Assembly (NCBI GenBank): GCA_902475025.1
Contig: CABRXX010000016.1
Location: 1-55,554, forward strand
Reading direction: 5' to 3'
DNA: 55,554 nucleotides
Source: Merdiplasma sp905207905
GTDB lineage: Bacteria; Bacillota; Clostridia; Lachnospirales; Lachnospiraceae
Shown: one piece after another, positions 16,346 through 24,477 of the stretch
Layout: each line of letters starts with the position of its first letter
Position numbering within the stretch: position 1 is the first letter of the stretch
The notes under the pieces: model-generated
What the model saw: the letters and a program-made list of their open reading frames with translations, nothing else
Databases searched by the model: none
What the model was told of the DNA's origin: nothing
Program-made: the position numbers and the translations under genes

Positions 16346-18493
16346 TCAGTGGTTTTCCTCCTCGTCCTCCTCTGCCAGGCCAAAATCAATGGTTCTGGCA
16401 TCTTTATCTGCTCCCAGAACCCGGATCTTGATCTTCTCCCCCAGCCGGTATACCTTTCCAAAATTTATCCCCACCATATCCCAGGTCTCCTCCCGGTAAA
16501 TATAATGGTCATCCAGCATATTGGACACATGAATCATGCCCTCCACCGTATTGGGCAGCTCCACATACATTCCGTATGCGGTGATGCCACAGATGACCCC
16601 CTCATACACCTGGCCGATATGTCTCTCCATATATTCGGCCTTCTTCATCCGTTCCACTTCCCGCTCTGCTTCCTCTGCAGTGCGCTCTGTTTTACTGGAC
16701 TGCTCCGCAACGCTGGTAAGGATGGCCTCATAATGCTCCCGCCTTTTCTCATTCATCCGTCCCCGAAGAACATCTTTGATAATCCTGTGGATCTGCAGAT
16801 CCGGGTATCTGCGGATGGGTGACGTAAAATGGCAGTAATATTTAGCTGCCAGCCCGAAATGGCCCGCGCATTCCGGGGCGTATTTTGCCTGCTTCATAGA
16901 GCGCAGCGTCAGGCGGCTGATCATGGCTTCCTCCGGCGAACCCTCGATCCGTTCCAAAAGCTTCTGGATCTCCTTGGGATGTACCTCGTCCTTCATAGCT
17001 TTCATCCCAAAGCCAAAATTCCGGATAAATAAAGACAGTTTTTCCATTTTCTCCGGATCCGGGTTCTCGTGATTCCGGTATACAAAGGGGATCTCCCGCC
17101 AGAAAAACTCCTCGGCCACCGTCTCATTGGCAATCAGCATGAAATCTTCGATCAATTTGGTGGCCGGATTCCGCTCACAGGCTCTGATCTCCACCGGAAC
17201 TCCCTGCTCATTTAAGATCAGTTTGGACTCCGGGAAATCGAAATCAACAGCTCCCCGCCTATGTCTCTTTTTTCTCAATATCCCAGACAGCTCCTCCATC
17301 TGGAAGAACATAGGCACAAATTCCCGGTATTCTTCCATCAGCCCAAGATCCTGCTGCTCCAGGATCTTGGCCACTGCGGTATAACTCATTCTTCTGTCCA
17401 CCTGAATCACCGTCTCCGCCACCTCATGGGAAACCACGTTCCCTTTCCGGTCAATCTCCATCAGACAGCTTAAAGCCAAACGATCCTCTCCCTGATTCAG
17501 GGAACAGATCCCATTGGACAGGCGATGCGGCAGCATGGGAATCACCCGATCCACCAGATATACGCTGGTTCCCCGCTTTAAGGCTTCCCGATCCAGAGCG
17601 CTGTTTTCCTGCACATAATTGGACACATCTGCAATGTGAACTCCCAGATGATACAACTCTCCGTCAAAAGAAAGAGACACTGCATCATCCAGATCTTTAG
17701 CATCCTCCCCGTCAATGGTTACCATAGGCAGTCCTCTCAAGTCCTTCCTTCCTGCCATATCTGCCACCGAAATTGCCTCCGGGATCCGCTCTGCCTGATT
17801 TAGGACCTTTTCCGGATACTCCAACGGCAGCTCATATCCATAGATCACAGACAGGATATCCGTTCCCGGATCGTTTTTATGCCCAATGATCTGTTTTACC
17901 ACACCCTCCGGATTCCTTCCATTTGTACCGTAATCTGTAATCTGCACCAATACCTTGTGGCCATCCACCGCTCCCCGGCTTTTTTCTTTAGGAATAAAAA
18001 TATCATAGAGGATACGCTGATTGTCCGGCACCACAAAGCCATAATTTCTGCTCTGTTCGTATGTGCCGACCAGCTCTTGGATCCCCCGCTCCAGAATCTT
18101 TACCACCGTTCCCTCCGCCCGCTTTCCACCGGTCTGGGGAAGCAGCATGATCTGCACCGTATCCCGATGCATAGCGCCATGGCTTTCTTCCTCCGGAATA
18201 AAAACGTCTTCCTCCTGCCCTTCTATCTCCACAAACCCAAATCCTTTTGGATGGGCAATATAGGTTCCCACCAAAGCCTGGGAATGCGCTTTGCGGTATT
18301 TTCCGTGCTTACTAACCTCAATTTTCCCTTCCTGCATCAGGGCACTTAATAATTCCCGAAGCATGGGGCGGTCTTCCTTTGCCACCTGGAGGATCATGGC
18401 CAGCTCCTTTTCTTTCATGGGCACATAGAGCCGGTCACACATCATATCGTAAATTACTTTTTTCCGCTTTTCAAAAATTTCTTTTTTATCCAT
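16346..18493 (-). CDS. rnr: Ribonuclease R
   Basis: The 715-residue 3'-5' exoribonuclease has an N-terminal winged-helix region, two cold-shock (OB) domains (GFGFVEIEGQEEDVFIPEE and NYGFVVPDNQRILYDIFIP), the RNB catalytic domain with the Asp cluster in TIDGEDAKDLDDAVSL, and a C-terminal S1 domain. It degrades structured RNA and, with SmpB-tmRNA, mRNAs on stalled ribosomes. I start at the ATG ending at 18493, with AAAAGGA upstream; a GTG 27 nt earlier has no ribosome site. It lies between secG and smpB, a conserved Gram-positive order. Confidence 0.95.
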   Translation of the reverse strand: MDKKEIFEKRKKVIYDMMCDRLYVPMKEKELAMILQVAKEDRPMLRELLSALMQEGKIEVSKHGKYRKAHSQALVGTYIAHPKGFGFVEIEGQEEDVFIPEEESHGAMHRDTVQIMLLPQTGGKRAEGTVVKILERGIQELVGTYEQSRNYGFVVPDNQRILYDIFIPKEKSRGAVDGHKVLVQITDYGTNGRNPEGVVKQIIGHKNDPGTDILSVIYGYELPLEYPEKVLNQAERIPEAISVADMAGRKDLRGLPMVTIDGEDAKDLDDAVSLSFDGELYHLGVHIADVSNYVQENSALDREALKRGTSVYLVDRVIPMLPHRLSNGICSLNQGEDRLALSCLMEIDRKGNVVSHEVAETVIQVDRRMSYTAVAKILEQQDLGLMEEYREFVPMFFQMEELSGILRKKRHRRGAVDFDFPESKLILNEQGVPVEIRACERNPATKLIEDFMLIANETVAEEFFWREIPFVYRNHENPDPEKMEKLSLFIRNFGFGMKAMKDEVHPKEIQKLLERIEGSPEEAMISRLTLRSMKQAKYAPECAGHFGLAAKYYCHFTSPIRRYPDLQIHRIIKDVLRGRMNEKRREHYEAILTSVAEQSSKTERTAEEAEREVERMKKAEYMERHIGQVYEGVICGITAYGMYVELPNTVEGMIHVSNMLDDHYIYREETWDMVGINFGKVYRLGEKIKIRVLGADKDARTIDFGLAEEDEEENH

Positions 18494-18577
18494 ATCATCC
18501 TTTTCCAAACACTGCTGCACTCACATAACCCTGAGAAGCGTCTTTTCGTGTCATAGAAAATAATTTCCTATGATACT

Positions 18578-18606
18578 AAAAAAGGCCGTCGCAAAGCGCA
18601 ACGACC
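18578..18606 (-). terminator. Terminator after secG
   Basis: On the minus strand GGTCGTTGC and GCGACGGCC form a 9-bp stem (two G-U pairs) with a 5-nt loop followed by TTTTTT. It ends the secG transcript or attenuates read-through into rnr. Confidence 0.75.
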
Positions 18607-18625
18607 CTTTTGCCCGAATTTCATC

Positions 18626-18853
18626 TTAGAAGTTCAAATTCAGGATAACTGCAATTAAAATAAATCCAACAGCCAAAATCTTGGTGAATTTCACAAGATT
18701 TCCTTCCATAGAACGGGCCTTATTCTTGCCCCAGTAGGTTTCACCTAAGCCACCGATAGAGCCAAGTCCTGCATCTTTACCTTCCTGAGCCAAAACAAGC
18801 ACAGTCAATGCGATACATATTAAAATAAAAATAATTGTCAAAAACGTTCTCAT
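18626..18853 (-). CDS. secG: Preprotein translocase subunit SecG
   Basis: The 75-residue protein has two hydrophobic segments (about residues 2-20 and 53-72) joined by a Gly-rich loop with AQEGKDAGLGSIGG and ETYWGKNKARSMEGNL, matching the SecG pattern. It is the small accessory subunit of the SecYEG membrane channel. GGAGGTG precedes the ATG. It has its own promoter (18881-18909) and a terminator before rnr; the secG-rnr-smpB-ssrA order is common in Firmicutes. Confidence 0.93.
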   Translation of the reverse strand: MRTFLTIIFILICIALTVLVLAQEGKDAGLGSIGGLGETYWGKNKARSMEGNLVKFTKILAVGFILIAVILNLNF

Positions 18854-18880
18854 ACTACACCTCCTATGCCATACTTATAC

Positions 18881-18909
18881 AGTCTACCACAGGATTTCCA
18901 GGAATTCAA
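18881..18909 (-). promoter_or_regulatory. Sigma-A promoter of secG
   Basis: TTGAAT (18904-18909), 17 bp, TAGACT (18881-18886) on the minus strand, about 25 nt before the secG ATG. Confidence 0.7.
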
Positions 18910-19034
18910 CTGCTATTTCAAATTTCTTCCGATTTTTCTTTTGATTTTTCTTTCAGTTTCCTTCCTGTTCGCCTGCTTTTGTGCCGTATGCTTTGCGGTA
19001 CACAAAAATAGCAGTAAAGCAGAACGGATTTATT

Positions 19035-20336
19035 TTACGAAAGAAAGGGATTCTCATAGGATGCATGAAGTCCCAGCCCATCCTCAATCCGCAGAAGGCG
19101 ATTGTACTTGGCTGTGCGCTCTCCCCGGCAGGGGGCTCCTGTCTTAATCTGTCCAGAACCCATGGCTACTGCAAGATCTGCGATCATAGTATCTTCCGTC
19201 TCCCCTGAGCGATGGGAAATCACAGTTCGATAACCGTTTCTGTGAGCCAGCTCAATGGCCTGGAACGCCTCTGTCAAAGTTCCAATCTGGTTCACCTTCA
19301 CTAAAACAGCATTGCCCGCCTTCTTTTCTATCCCCGCTCTCAGCCGCTTGGGATTGGTGACAAAAAGGTCATCTCCCACCAACTGGATCTGTCCTCCCAG
19401 TCTTTTGGTCATCTCCTGCCAGCCCTCCCAGTCATTCTCATCCAAGCCATCCTCGATGGACACAATGGGAAACTGACTGCACAAATCTTCATAGTAGCGT
19501 ATCATTTCCTCGGATGTCCGATAAATCTCCCGGCCAAACATCCGGCTCTCCCCTGGAAAATAATAGGCGCGCTTCGTATCATCGTACAGTTCGCTGGAAG
19601 CCGCATCCAGGGCAATAGCAAGATCCCTGCCCACACTGTAGCCCGCTTTTCTCACAGCCTCACAGATCACCTGCAAAACTTCTTTGGAATCCTTTAAATC
19701 TGGTGCAAAGCCGCCTTCATCTCCCACCGCAGTGGCAAGTTTCCGTTCCTTAAGCAGCCCTTTTAGTGTATGATAAGTCTCTGCGCACATTCGCAGTCCT
19801 TCGGAAAAATCCACTGCCCCAATGGGCATAATCATAAATTCCTGAAGATCCACCGTATTGTCTGCATGGCAGCCCCCATTCAAAATATTCATCATGGGCA
19901 CCGGCATAATGTGGGCCGCAGCGCCTCCAAGATAGCGGTACAGTGGAAGATTCAAAGATTTGGCCGCCGCATCCGCTGTCGCCATGGAAATGCCTAAGAT
20001 TGCGTTGGCGCCCAGCCTGGACTTATTCTCTGTTCCATCCTCTTTCCGCAGAATTTGATCAATTCGCTCCTGGCTGTACACATTTTCGCCAATCATCACA
20101 TCCGCCAAAACCGTGTTCACATAGTCGCAGGCTTTCTGGACGCCTTTTCCATGAAAACGCTTTTCTCCATCCCTCAGCTCCACTGCCTCATGTTCTCCTG
20201 TAGAAGCCCCGGAAGGCACTGCCGCTCTGCCGATGCTCCCATCCTCTGTCAAAATCTCAACCTCTACTGTGGGGTTTCCTCTGGAATCTAATATCTCTCT
20301 GGCATAAACATCCGTAATTTCCATAAAATTGCACAT
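19035..20336 (-). CDS. eno: Enolase
   Basis: The 433-residue glycolytic enzyme converts 2-phosphoglycerate to phosphoenolpyruvate. Visible signatures: AREILDSRGNPTVEVE near the N-terminus, GDEGGFAPDL, the magnesium ligand region VSIEDGLDENDW, LVKVNQIGTLTE and SHRSGETED. The start is not certain: the conserved enolase N-terminus begins at MEITDVYA (20324), but the AGGAGG site fits better with the ATG at 20336 (13-nt spacing), adding MCNF. The gene is separated from htrA by a strong 20-bp-stem terminator, and two 24-bp-spaced direct repeats (20440-20476) lie upstream. Confidence 0.95.
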   Translation of the reverse strand: MCNFMEITDVYAREILDSRGNPTVEVEILTEDGSIGRAAVPSGASTGEHEAVELRDGEKRFHGKGVQKACDYVNTVLADVMIGENVYSQERIDQILRKEDGTENKSRLGANAILGISMATADAAAKSLNLPLYRYLGGAAAHIMPVPMMNILNGGCHADNTVDLQEFMIMPIGAVDFSEGLRMCAETYHTLKGLLKERKLATAVGDEGGFAPDLKDSKEVLQVICEAVRKAGYSVGRDLAIALDAASSELYDDTKRAYYFPGESRMFGREIYRTSEEMIRYYEDLCSQFPIVSIEDGLDENDWEGWQEMTKRLGGQIQLVGDDLFVTNPKRLRAGIEKKAGNAVLVKVNQIGTLTEAFQAIELAHRNGYRTVISHRSGETEDTMIADLAVAMGSGQIKTGAPCRGERTAKYNRLLRIEDGLGLHASYENPFLS

Positions 20337-20439
20337 TTTAAATGATTTACCTCCTGTTATACTTCGGTTACGGATAGTTTGCCCAAAGAATCCAATAATA
20401 ATCAGCAACGAAGGCAAAATCAGCTGTTCCAACCCTTTC

Positions 20440-20476
20440 CAGACAATCTGCCGTAAGGATTTTCAGACAATCTGCC
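20440..20476. repeat. Direct repeat CAGACAATCTGCC upstream of eno
   Basis: Two identical 13-mers (20440-20452 and 20464-20476) start 24 bp apart, between the htrA terminator and the eno start. Each has dyad character (CAGA...TCTG). A regulatory site is possible. Confidence 0.55.
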
Positions 20477-20500
20477 AGCAGACTTTTATAAACCAGATAA

Positions 20501-20562
20501 AAACAGAAAAAGAGGCAGACCCTCTGTGGATTTTCTCCTCCAGTCTGCCTCTTTTTCTGTTT
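20501..20562. terminator. Bidirectional-looking terminator between htrA and eno
   Basis: A perfect 20-bp stem (20501-20520 with 20543-20562) containing AAAAAGAGGCAGAC / GTCTGCCTCTTTTT with a 22-nt loop. It lies just past the htrA stop on the minus strand and ends in a T-rich run. Confidence 0.88.
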
Positions 20563-20586
20563 CATTTACCTTTCTCTGTCTCTGAT

Positions 20587-22221
20587 TTAAAAATACCCGT
20601 TTTCTCCGCCAAAGAAGAAATCATAGATATCTCCCTGGCCGTTCATTCCGTCCTCATATCCATAAAGCTCGTCAGGAGAGGGGACTCCCTGAAACTCCGG
20701 TACTTCTTCCAAGCCTTCTCCTTCATCCGGTGCAGCCGCATCCTCCTCATCCGCATCCTCAGACACTGGATTGGGATTCTCCTGCAGCGTTACTTCCAGC
20801 TCTTTGGAAACATAAGCGCCGTCTGCCGCCTGCTGAATCTCAATGGTAACCGTCTCTCCTGCCGCATAGTAGCTCAGAGTATCCACCAGGGTATCAGAAG
20901 AATCAATGGCGATTCCGTCAAACCGGGTGATAATATCTCCTTTCTTCAGGCCTGCCGCCTCGCCGGCTCCTCCCTCAGTTACTTCATATACAAATGCTCC
21001 TGCAGGCATATTGTACATCTCCATAGCCTCATCTGATACAGGAACTACTGTAATGCCCATAACGCCATGATTGTCTACCACATCTCTGGTCTCACGGTTA
21101 ATCAGGTCGGTGAGAATGGGAATAGCTGTGTCAATGGGAATGGCGTATCCCATACTCTCCGCATAATCAGCCGTAGCCTTTGCGGAATTAATACCAATCA
21201 CTTCGCCCCTCTTATTGAGCAGAGCACCGCCGCTGCATCCGAAATTGATGGCTGCGTCCGTCTGCAGCTCTGTAAAAGTCCCTGCATCTGTGGTGATCTC
21301 CCGCTCCAAGGCGCTGATAATACCGCTGGTAACCGTCTGACCAATACCCAGGGCATTGCCGATGGCAATGGCTGTCTCTCCTACCTTCAAATCCTCAGAG
21401 CTTCCCAAAGTCGCAATCTTTAACTGACTAAGCACATCTGAAGGGATATCCTCCAACTTCACTGCAACTACCGCCAGATCATGGGTCTTGTCCGTTCCCT
21501 TCGTCACTGCCGGAACCACCAGTTCATCAGGATCCTCTGCATCTACGCTGAAGCATACGGTCATCTCAGAAGAATTCTCCACCACATGCTGATTCGTAGC
21601 GATCAGCAGCTCGTCCTCATTCTGAGCAATGATAATTCCGGAGCCTGCTCCTTCTGTCTCAATCTCCTGTCTGCCATAAAGATAGCTTTGCACCTCCTGG
21701 ATGGATTTGTTCGTAATGGACACAATGGAGGGCATGGTATTCTCTACAATGCCGGATACGTCCAAAGCCACAATGCCCTCTTCTCCGGTAACGGTAGTCT
21801 CCAGGGTCTCATAGGAAACCGCTTCCTTTTTCTCCTCTTCCTTGGCAGTCTCCTCCTGAGTTTCTTCCGTTTCTTCTTTCTGTTCTTCTGCTGTCTCTTC
21901 TTCTGCCGCAGTCTCCTCCTCTGAAGCGGCAGCTTCCTGTGTCTCCTTGGCAGTCTCCTCTGCCGCTGTCACTGCCTCATCGCCAGTGCCAGGATCTGCC
22001 AGGGACAATCCAACCTTTGTCTGATTCTTTTCTTCCGCCGCCGTCTCGTTCTCCTGCTCCTCCTCTCCTGCGATAGCCAGAGAGAGCGTTTCTTTCGGAT
22101 CACCTGCTGCTAAAACATTCTTCAGATCAGGATCCTGGGTCAAAGCTACTGCTGCCAGAAGAACACCTCCGCCCAAACCTGCTGCAATCATTTTTTTGCC
22201 TTTCCACTTTTTATTTGCCAT
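20587..22221 (-). CDS. HtrA/DegP-type S1C serine protease with PDZ domain
   Basis: The 544-residue protein is membrane-anchored: an N-terminal hydrophobic helix (about residues 11-28) follows a basic stretch, so the protease faces the cell surface. Residues 45-135 are an extremely Glu/Ala/Thr-rich acidic linker. The trypsin-like domain carries the triad His212 (TNQHVVE), Asp248 (THDLAVV) and Ser330; the usual GNSGG motif reads GCSGG, putting a cysteine beside the nucleophile. A PDZ domain follows (about 385-480) with a disordered acidic tail. It should degrade or refold damaged exported proteins. The promoter region contains an 11-bp-phased repeat shared with the two-component operon. Confidence 0.9.
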   Translation of the reverse strand: MANKKWKGKKMIAAGLGGGVLLAAVALTQDPDLKNVLAAGDPKETLSLAIAGEEEQENETAAEEKNQTKVGLSLADPGTGDEAVTAAEETAKETQEAAASEEETAAEEETAEEQKEETEETQEETAKEEEKKEAVSYETLETTVTGEEGIVALDVSGIVENTMPSIVSITNKSIQEVQSYLYGRQEIETEGAGSGIIIAQNEDELLIATNQHVVENSSEMTVCFSVDAEDPDELVVPAVTKGTDKTHDLAVVAVKLEDIPSDVLSQLKIATLGSSEDLKVGETAIAIGNALGIGQTVTSGIISALEREITTDAGTFTELQTDAAINFGCSGGALLNKRGEVIGINSAKATADYAESMGYAIPIDTAIPILTDLINRETRDVVDNHGVMGITVVPVSDEAMEMYNMPAGAFVYEVTEGGAGEAAGLKKGDIITRFDGIAIDSSDTLVDTLSYYAAGETVTIEIQQAADGAYVSKELEVTLQENPNPVSEDADEEDAAAPDEGEGLEEVPEFQGVPSPDELYGYEDGMNGQGDIYDFFFGGENGYF

Positions 22222-22284
22222 AGGGATAAACTCCTTTCATCTATCTGCTGTTCTTTATGATCTGAAACCTACTTTATCCTATAT

Positions 22285-22302
22285 TTGTGACCAATATGTG
22301 AA
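22285..22302 (-). promoter_or_regulatory. Candidate response-regulator binding site before htrA
   Basis: On the minus strand TTCACA and GTCACA start 11-12 bp apart in the context TTCACAtATTgGTCAcAAA. This matches the site before the two-component operon (TTCACAcATTtGTCAtAAA, 14191-14208). A -10-like TAAAGT follows at the same 15-bp distance from GTCA. Confidence 0.5.
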
Positions 22303-22428
22303 AATCCTGTAGAAATTGTGTGGATTCAGCATCTGCATCCGGGGGGCACTGCCGATGGCCAGACCCGACAAATTTCAAGTTTCTTCCCGCAGCAGATCTC
22401 CTCTTTCCAACTTCATTTTTTAATCAAA

Positions 22429-22551
22429 TGGGGATGTTGCAAAATACGAATTCCGGTGGATTTTCGGTGTGTTTTTCTCCAAAAACACGGTATTTTTCGG
22501 AGAGAAATCACTCAAAAGGGTACCGCCGGAGATATTTTGCAACATCCCCAT
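22429..22551. repeat. Inverted-repeat intergenic element, copy B (family 1)
   Basis: The 123-bp element has perfect 19-bp terminal inverted repeats (ATGGGGATGTTGCAAAATA and its complement). In reverse orientation its interior aligns with copies A and C along most of its length, including GGTACCCTTTTG, TTTCTCTCCGAAAA and CGAAAATCCACCGG. Confidence 0.85.
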
Positions 22552-22670
22552 CACGCTTGCAGCATTCGCCAAATATCCGCGCAAGCGCGGCTGCCAGGCT
22601 CATTGCCGTCGGGAATAAATTTTGTCCTTATAGTTAATGGGAAGCTCCATTTTCCCTGTCAAAGTTCCAT

Positions 22671-24212
22671 TTATTTCTTGATCAACAGAGATTTTCCGGT
22701 CATCTCTGCCGGCTGCTCCATTCCCATCATCTCAATCATAGTGGGAATAATGTCTGCCAGACACCCGCCCTCTCTTAAAGTATAGGCAGAGTCATAATTT
22801 ACCAGAATGAAGGGCACTGGATTGATCGTGTGGGCAGTGAACGGATCTCCTGTCTCATAATCCACCAGCTGCTCTGCATTTCCATGGTCTGCACAGATAA
22901 ACATCTGGCCATCCACTTCCTTCAAAGCATCCACCACACGTCCTACGCACTGATCCACTGCCTCAATGGCCTTGATGGCAGCAGCCTCCACGCCAGTGTG
23001 GCCTACCATATCCGGGTTTGCAAAGTTTGTGATGATCACATCGTACTTGCCGGACTTAATGGCTTCCACAAATTTGTCGCATACTTCAAAAGCACTCATC
23101 TCAGGTTTTAAATCATAGGTGGCTACCTTGGGGGATTTCACCAGAATACGATCCTCGCCCTCATTGGGAGCTTCCACACCGCCGTTAAAGAAGAAGGTCA
23201 CATGAGCGTACTTCTCTGTCTCAGCGATTCTGGCCTGAGTCATATGGTGGGCTGCCAGGTACTCTCCGAAAGTATTGGTGATGGACACCTTTTTAAAGGC
23301 AATCTCCTTATTGGGAATCGTCACATCGTACTCTGTAAAGCATACATAGCACACATTTTTCCGGGATCCTCTGTCAAAACCGTCAAAATCATCACAGCAG
23401 AAAGTGCGGGTAATCTCTCTTGCTCTATCCGGACGGAAGTTAAAGAAGATGATAGAATCACCATCCTGAATCGTTGCAGTTGGCTCTCCGTTCTTCATCA
23501 CTACGCTGGGCAGAACAAACTCATCCGTCTCTCCCTTTGCGTAGGACTGAGCCACAGCCTCCACACCGCTGGAAGCAGGAACACCCTCGCCCTTCGTCAG
23601 CGCATTGTACGCCTTCTCCACACGATCCCAGCGATTATCCCGATCCATAGCGTAGTAACGTCCTGTGACAGTAGCAATCTCACCGATACCAAGTTCCTCC
23701 ATCTTATCCTGCAAAGCCTGTACAAACTCTTTGCCGGACTCCGGCGGAGTATCACGTCCGTCCAGGAAGCAGTGAACATATACTTTCTTCAGTCCGTGGC
23801 GCTTTGCCATCTCCAAAAGCGCATACAGGTGGGTGTTATGGCTGTGTACACCACCGTCGGACAGCAGGCCGTACATGTGAAGCGCACTGTCCTTTTTCTT
23901 CACATTTTCCATAGCATGAAGCAGCGCCTCATTTTCAAAGAAATCTCCGTCCTGAATCTCTTTTGTAATTCTGGTCAGCTCCTGATATACGATTCGTCCG
24001 GCTCCCATATTCAGATGGCCTACCTCAGAATTGCCCATCTGTCCATCTGGAAGTCCCACTGCCATACCGCTGGCATATCCCTTTACAAAGGGGCATTCTG
24101 CCATCAGCTTGTCCATCACCGGTGTATTGGCCTCTGCAATGGCATTTGCCTGCTTCTTCTCATTCAGTCCATATCCGTCTAAAATCATTAATACTGTTGG
24201 TCTTTTACTCAT
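22671..24212 (-). CDS. gpmI: 2,3-bisphosphoglycerate-independent phosphoglycerate mutase
   Basis: The 513-residue alkaline-phosphatase-superfamily enzyme interconverts 3- and 2-phosphoglycerate using two manganese ions. Evidence: MILDGYG at residues 9-15, the phospho-Ser62 motif QMGNSEVGHLNMGAGR, HCFLDGRDTPP, and the metal ligands in ADHGNAE near the C-terminus. Length is normal. It is the step before enolase; eno lies 2.3 kb downstream in the same direction but is separated by htrA with its own control region. The ATG is preceded by an AAAAGGAG site. Confidence 0.95.
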   Translation of the reverse strand: MSKRPTVLMILDGYGLNEKKQANAIAEANTPVMDKLMAECPFVKGYASGMAVGLPDGQMGNSEVGHLNMGAGRIVYQELTRITKEIQDGDFFENEALLHAMENVKKKDSALHMYGLLSDGGVHSHNTHLYALLEMAKRHGLKKVYVHCFLDGRDTPPESGKEFVQALQDKMEELGIGEIATVTGRYYAMDRDNRWDRVEKAYNALTKGEGVPASSGVEAVAQSYAKGETDEFVLPSVVMKNGEPTATIQDGDSIIFFNFRPDRAREITRTFCCDDFDGFDRGSRKNVCYVCFTEYDVTIPNKEIAFKKVSITNTFGEYLAAHHMTQARIAETEKYAHVTFFFNGGVEAPNEGEDRILVKSPKVATYDLKPEMSAFEVCDKFVEAIKSGKYDVIITNFANPDMVGHTGVEAAAIKAIEAVDQCVGRVVDALKEVDGQMFICADHGNAEQLVDYETGDPFTAHTINPVPFILVNYDSAYTLREGGCLADIIPTMIEMMGMEQPAEMTGKSLLIKK

Positions 24213-24477
24213 GTTTTTTCTCCTTTTCTTCTGTTTTCTCTTTTTTATCTATCTGTTTTTTATCTATAATTAGTCTGTGACCTGATTGGCAGAGCACCTT
24301 TTTCCATCACTTTCCAAAACCATTCCCGAATCTCGCAAAAAAGAAGCTCCCATCGGGCGTCCTTGTCTGGAGCGGGCCATGCAGCGCAATCCTGTGGAAT
24401 ATTTTTGTTTCATTCGGAAAGAATTTCCTCCAAAGCAAGAAATCACATCGGCTGTATACCTGGATCAGCCGTATCTG
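24213..24477. other. Spacer between hom and gpmI
   Basis: I find no gene. On the minus strand it begins with CGGCTG...CAGCCG (a weak hairpin after hom) and ends in a long purine-rich tract with the gpmI ribosome site. A plus-strand frame crossing it continues antisense through hom and is not credible. Confidence 0.5.

Larger units (their letters stand above)
22222..22670. other. Intergenic region between htrA and gpmI
   Basis: No gene is evident. The stretch contains the htrA regulatory site (22285-22302), family-1 repeat copy B (22429-22551), and on each side of that repeat GC-rich palindromic sequence (for example CGCGCAAGCGCG near 22578-22590) that may belong to another repeat type. The gpmI 3' end lies at the right border. 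Confidence 0.6.

Noticed and set aside
22320..22620. GC-rich sequences on both sides of family-1 copy B as arms of one larger repeat
   Set aside because: The two flanks share only short blocks (for example AAATTT next to GC-rich palindromes); I could not align them convincingly.
23202..24182. A 326-codon plus-strand open frame
   Set aside because: It lies wholly antisense to gpmI, whose protein is fully conserved; the antisense product is Cys/His/Leu-rich with no family resemblance.
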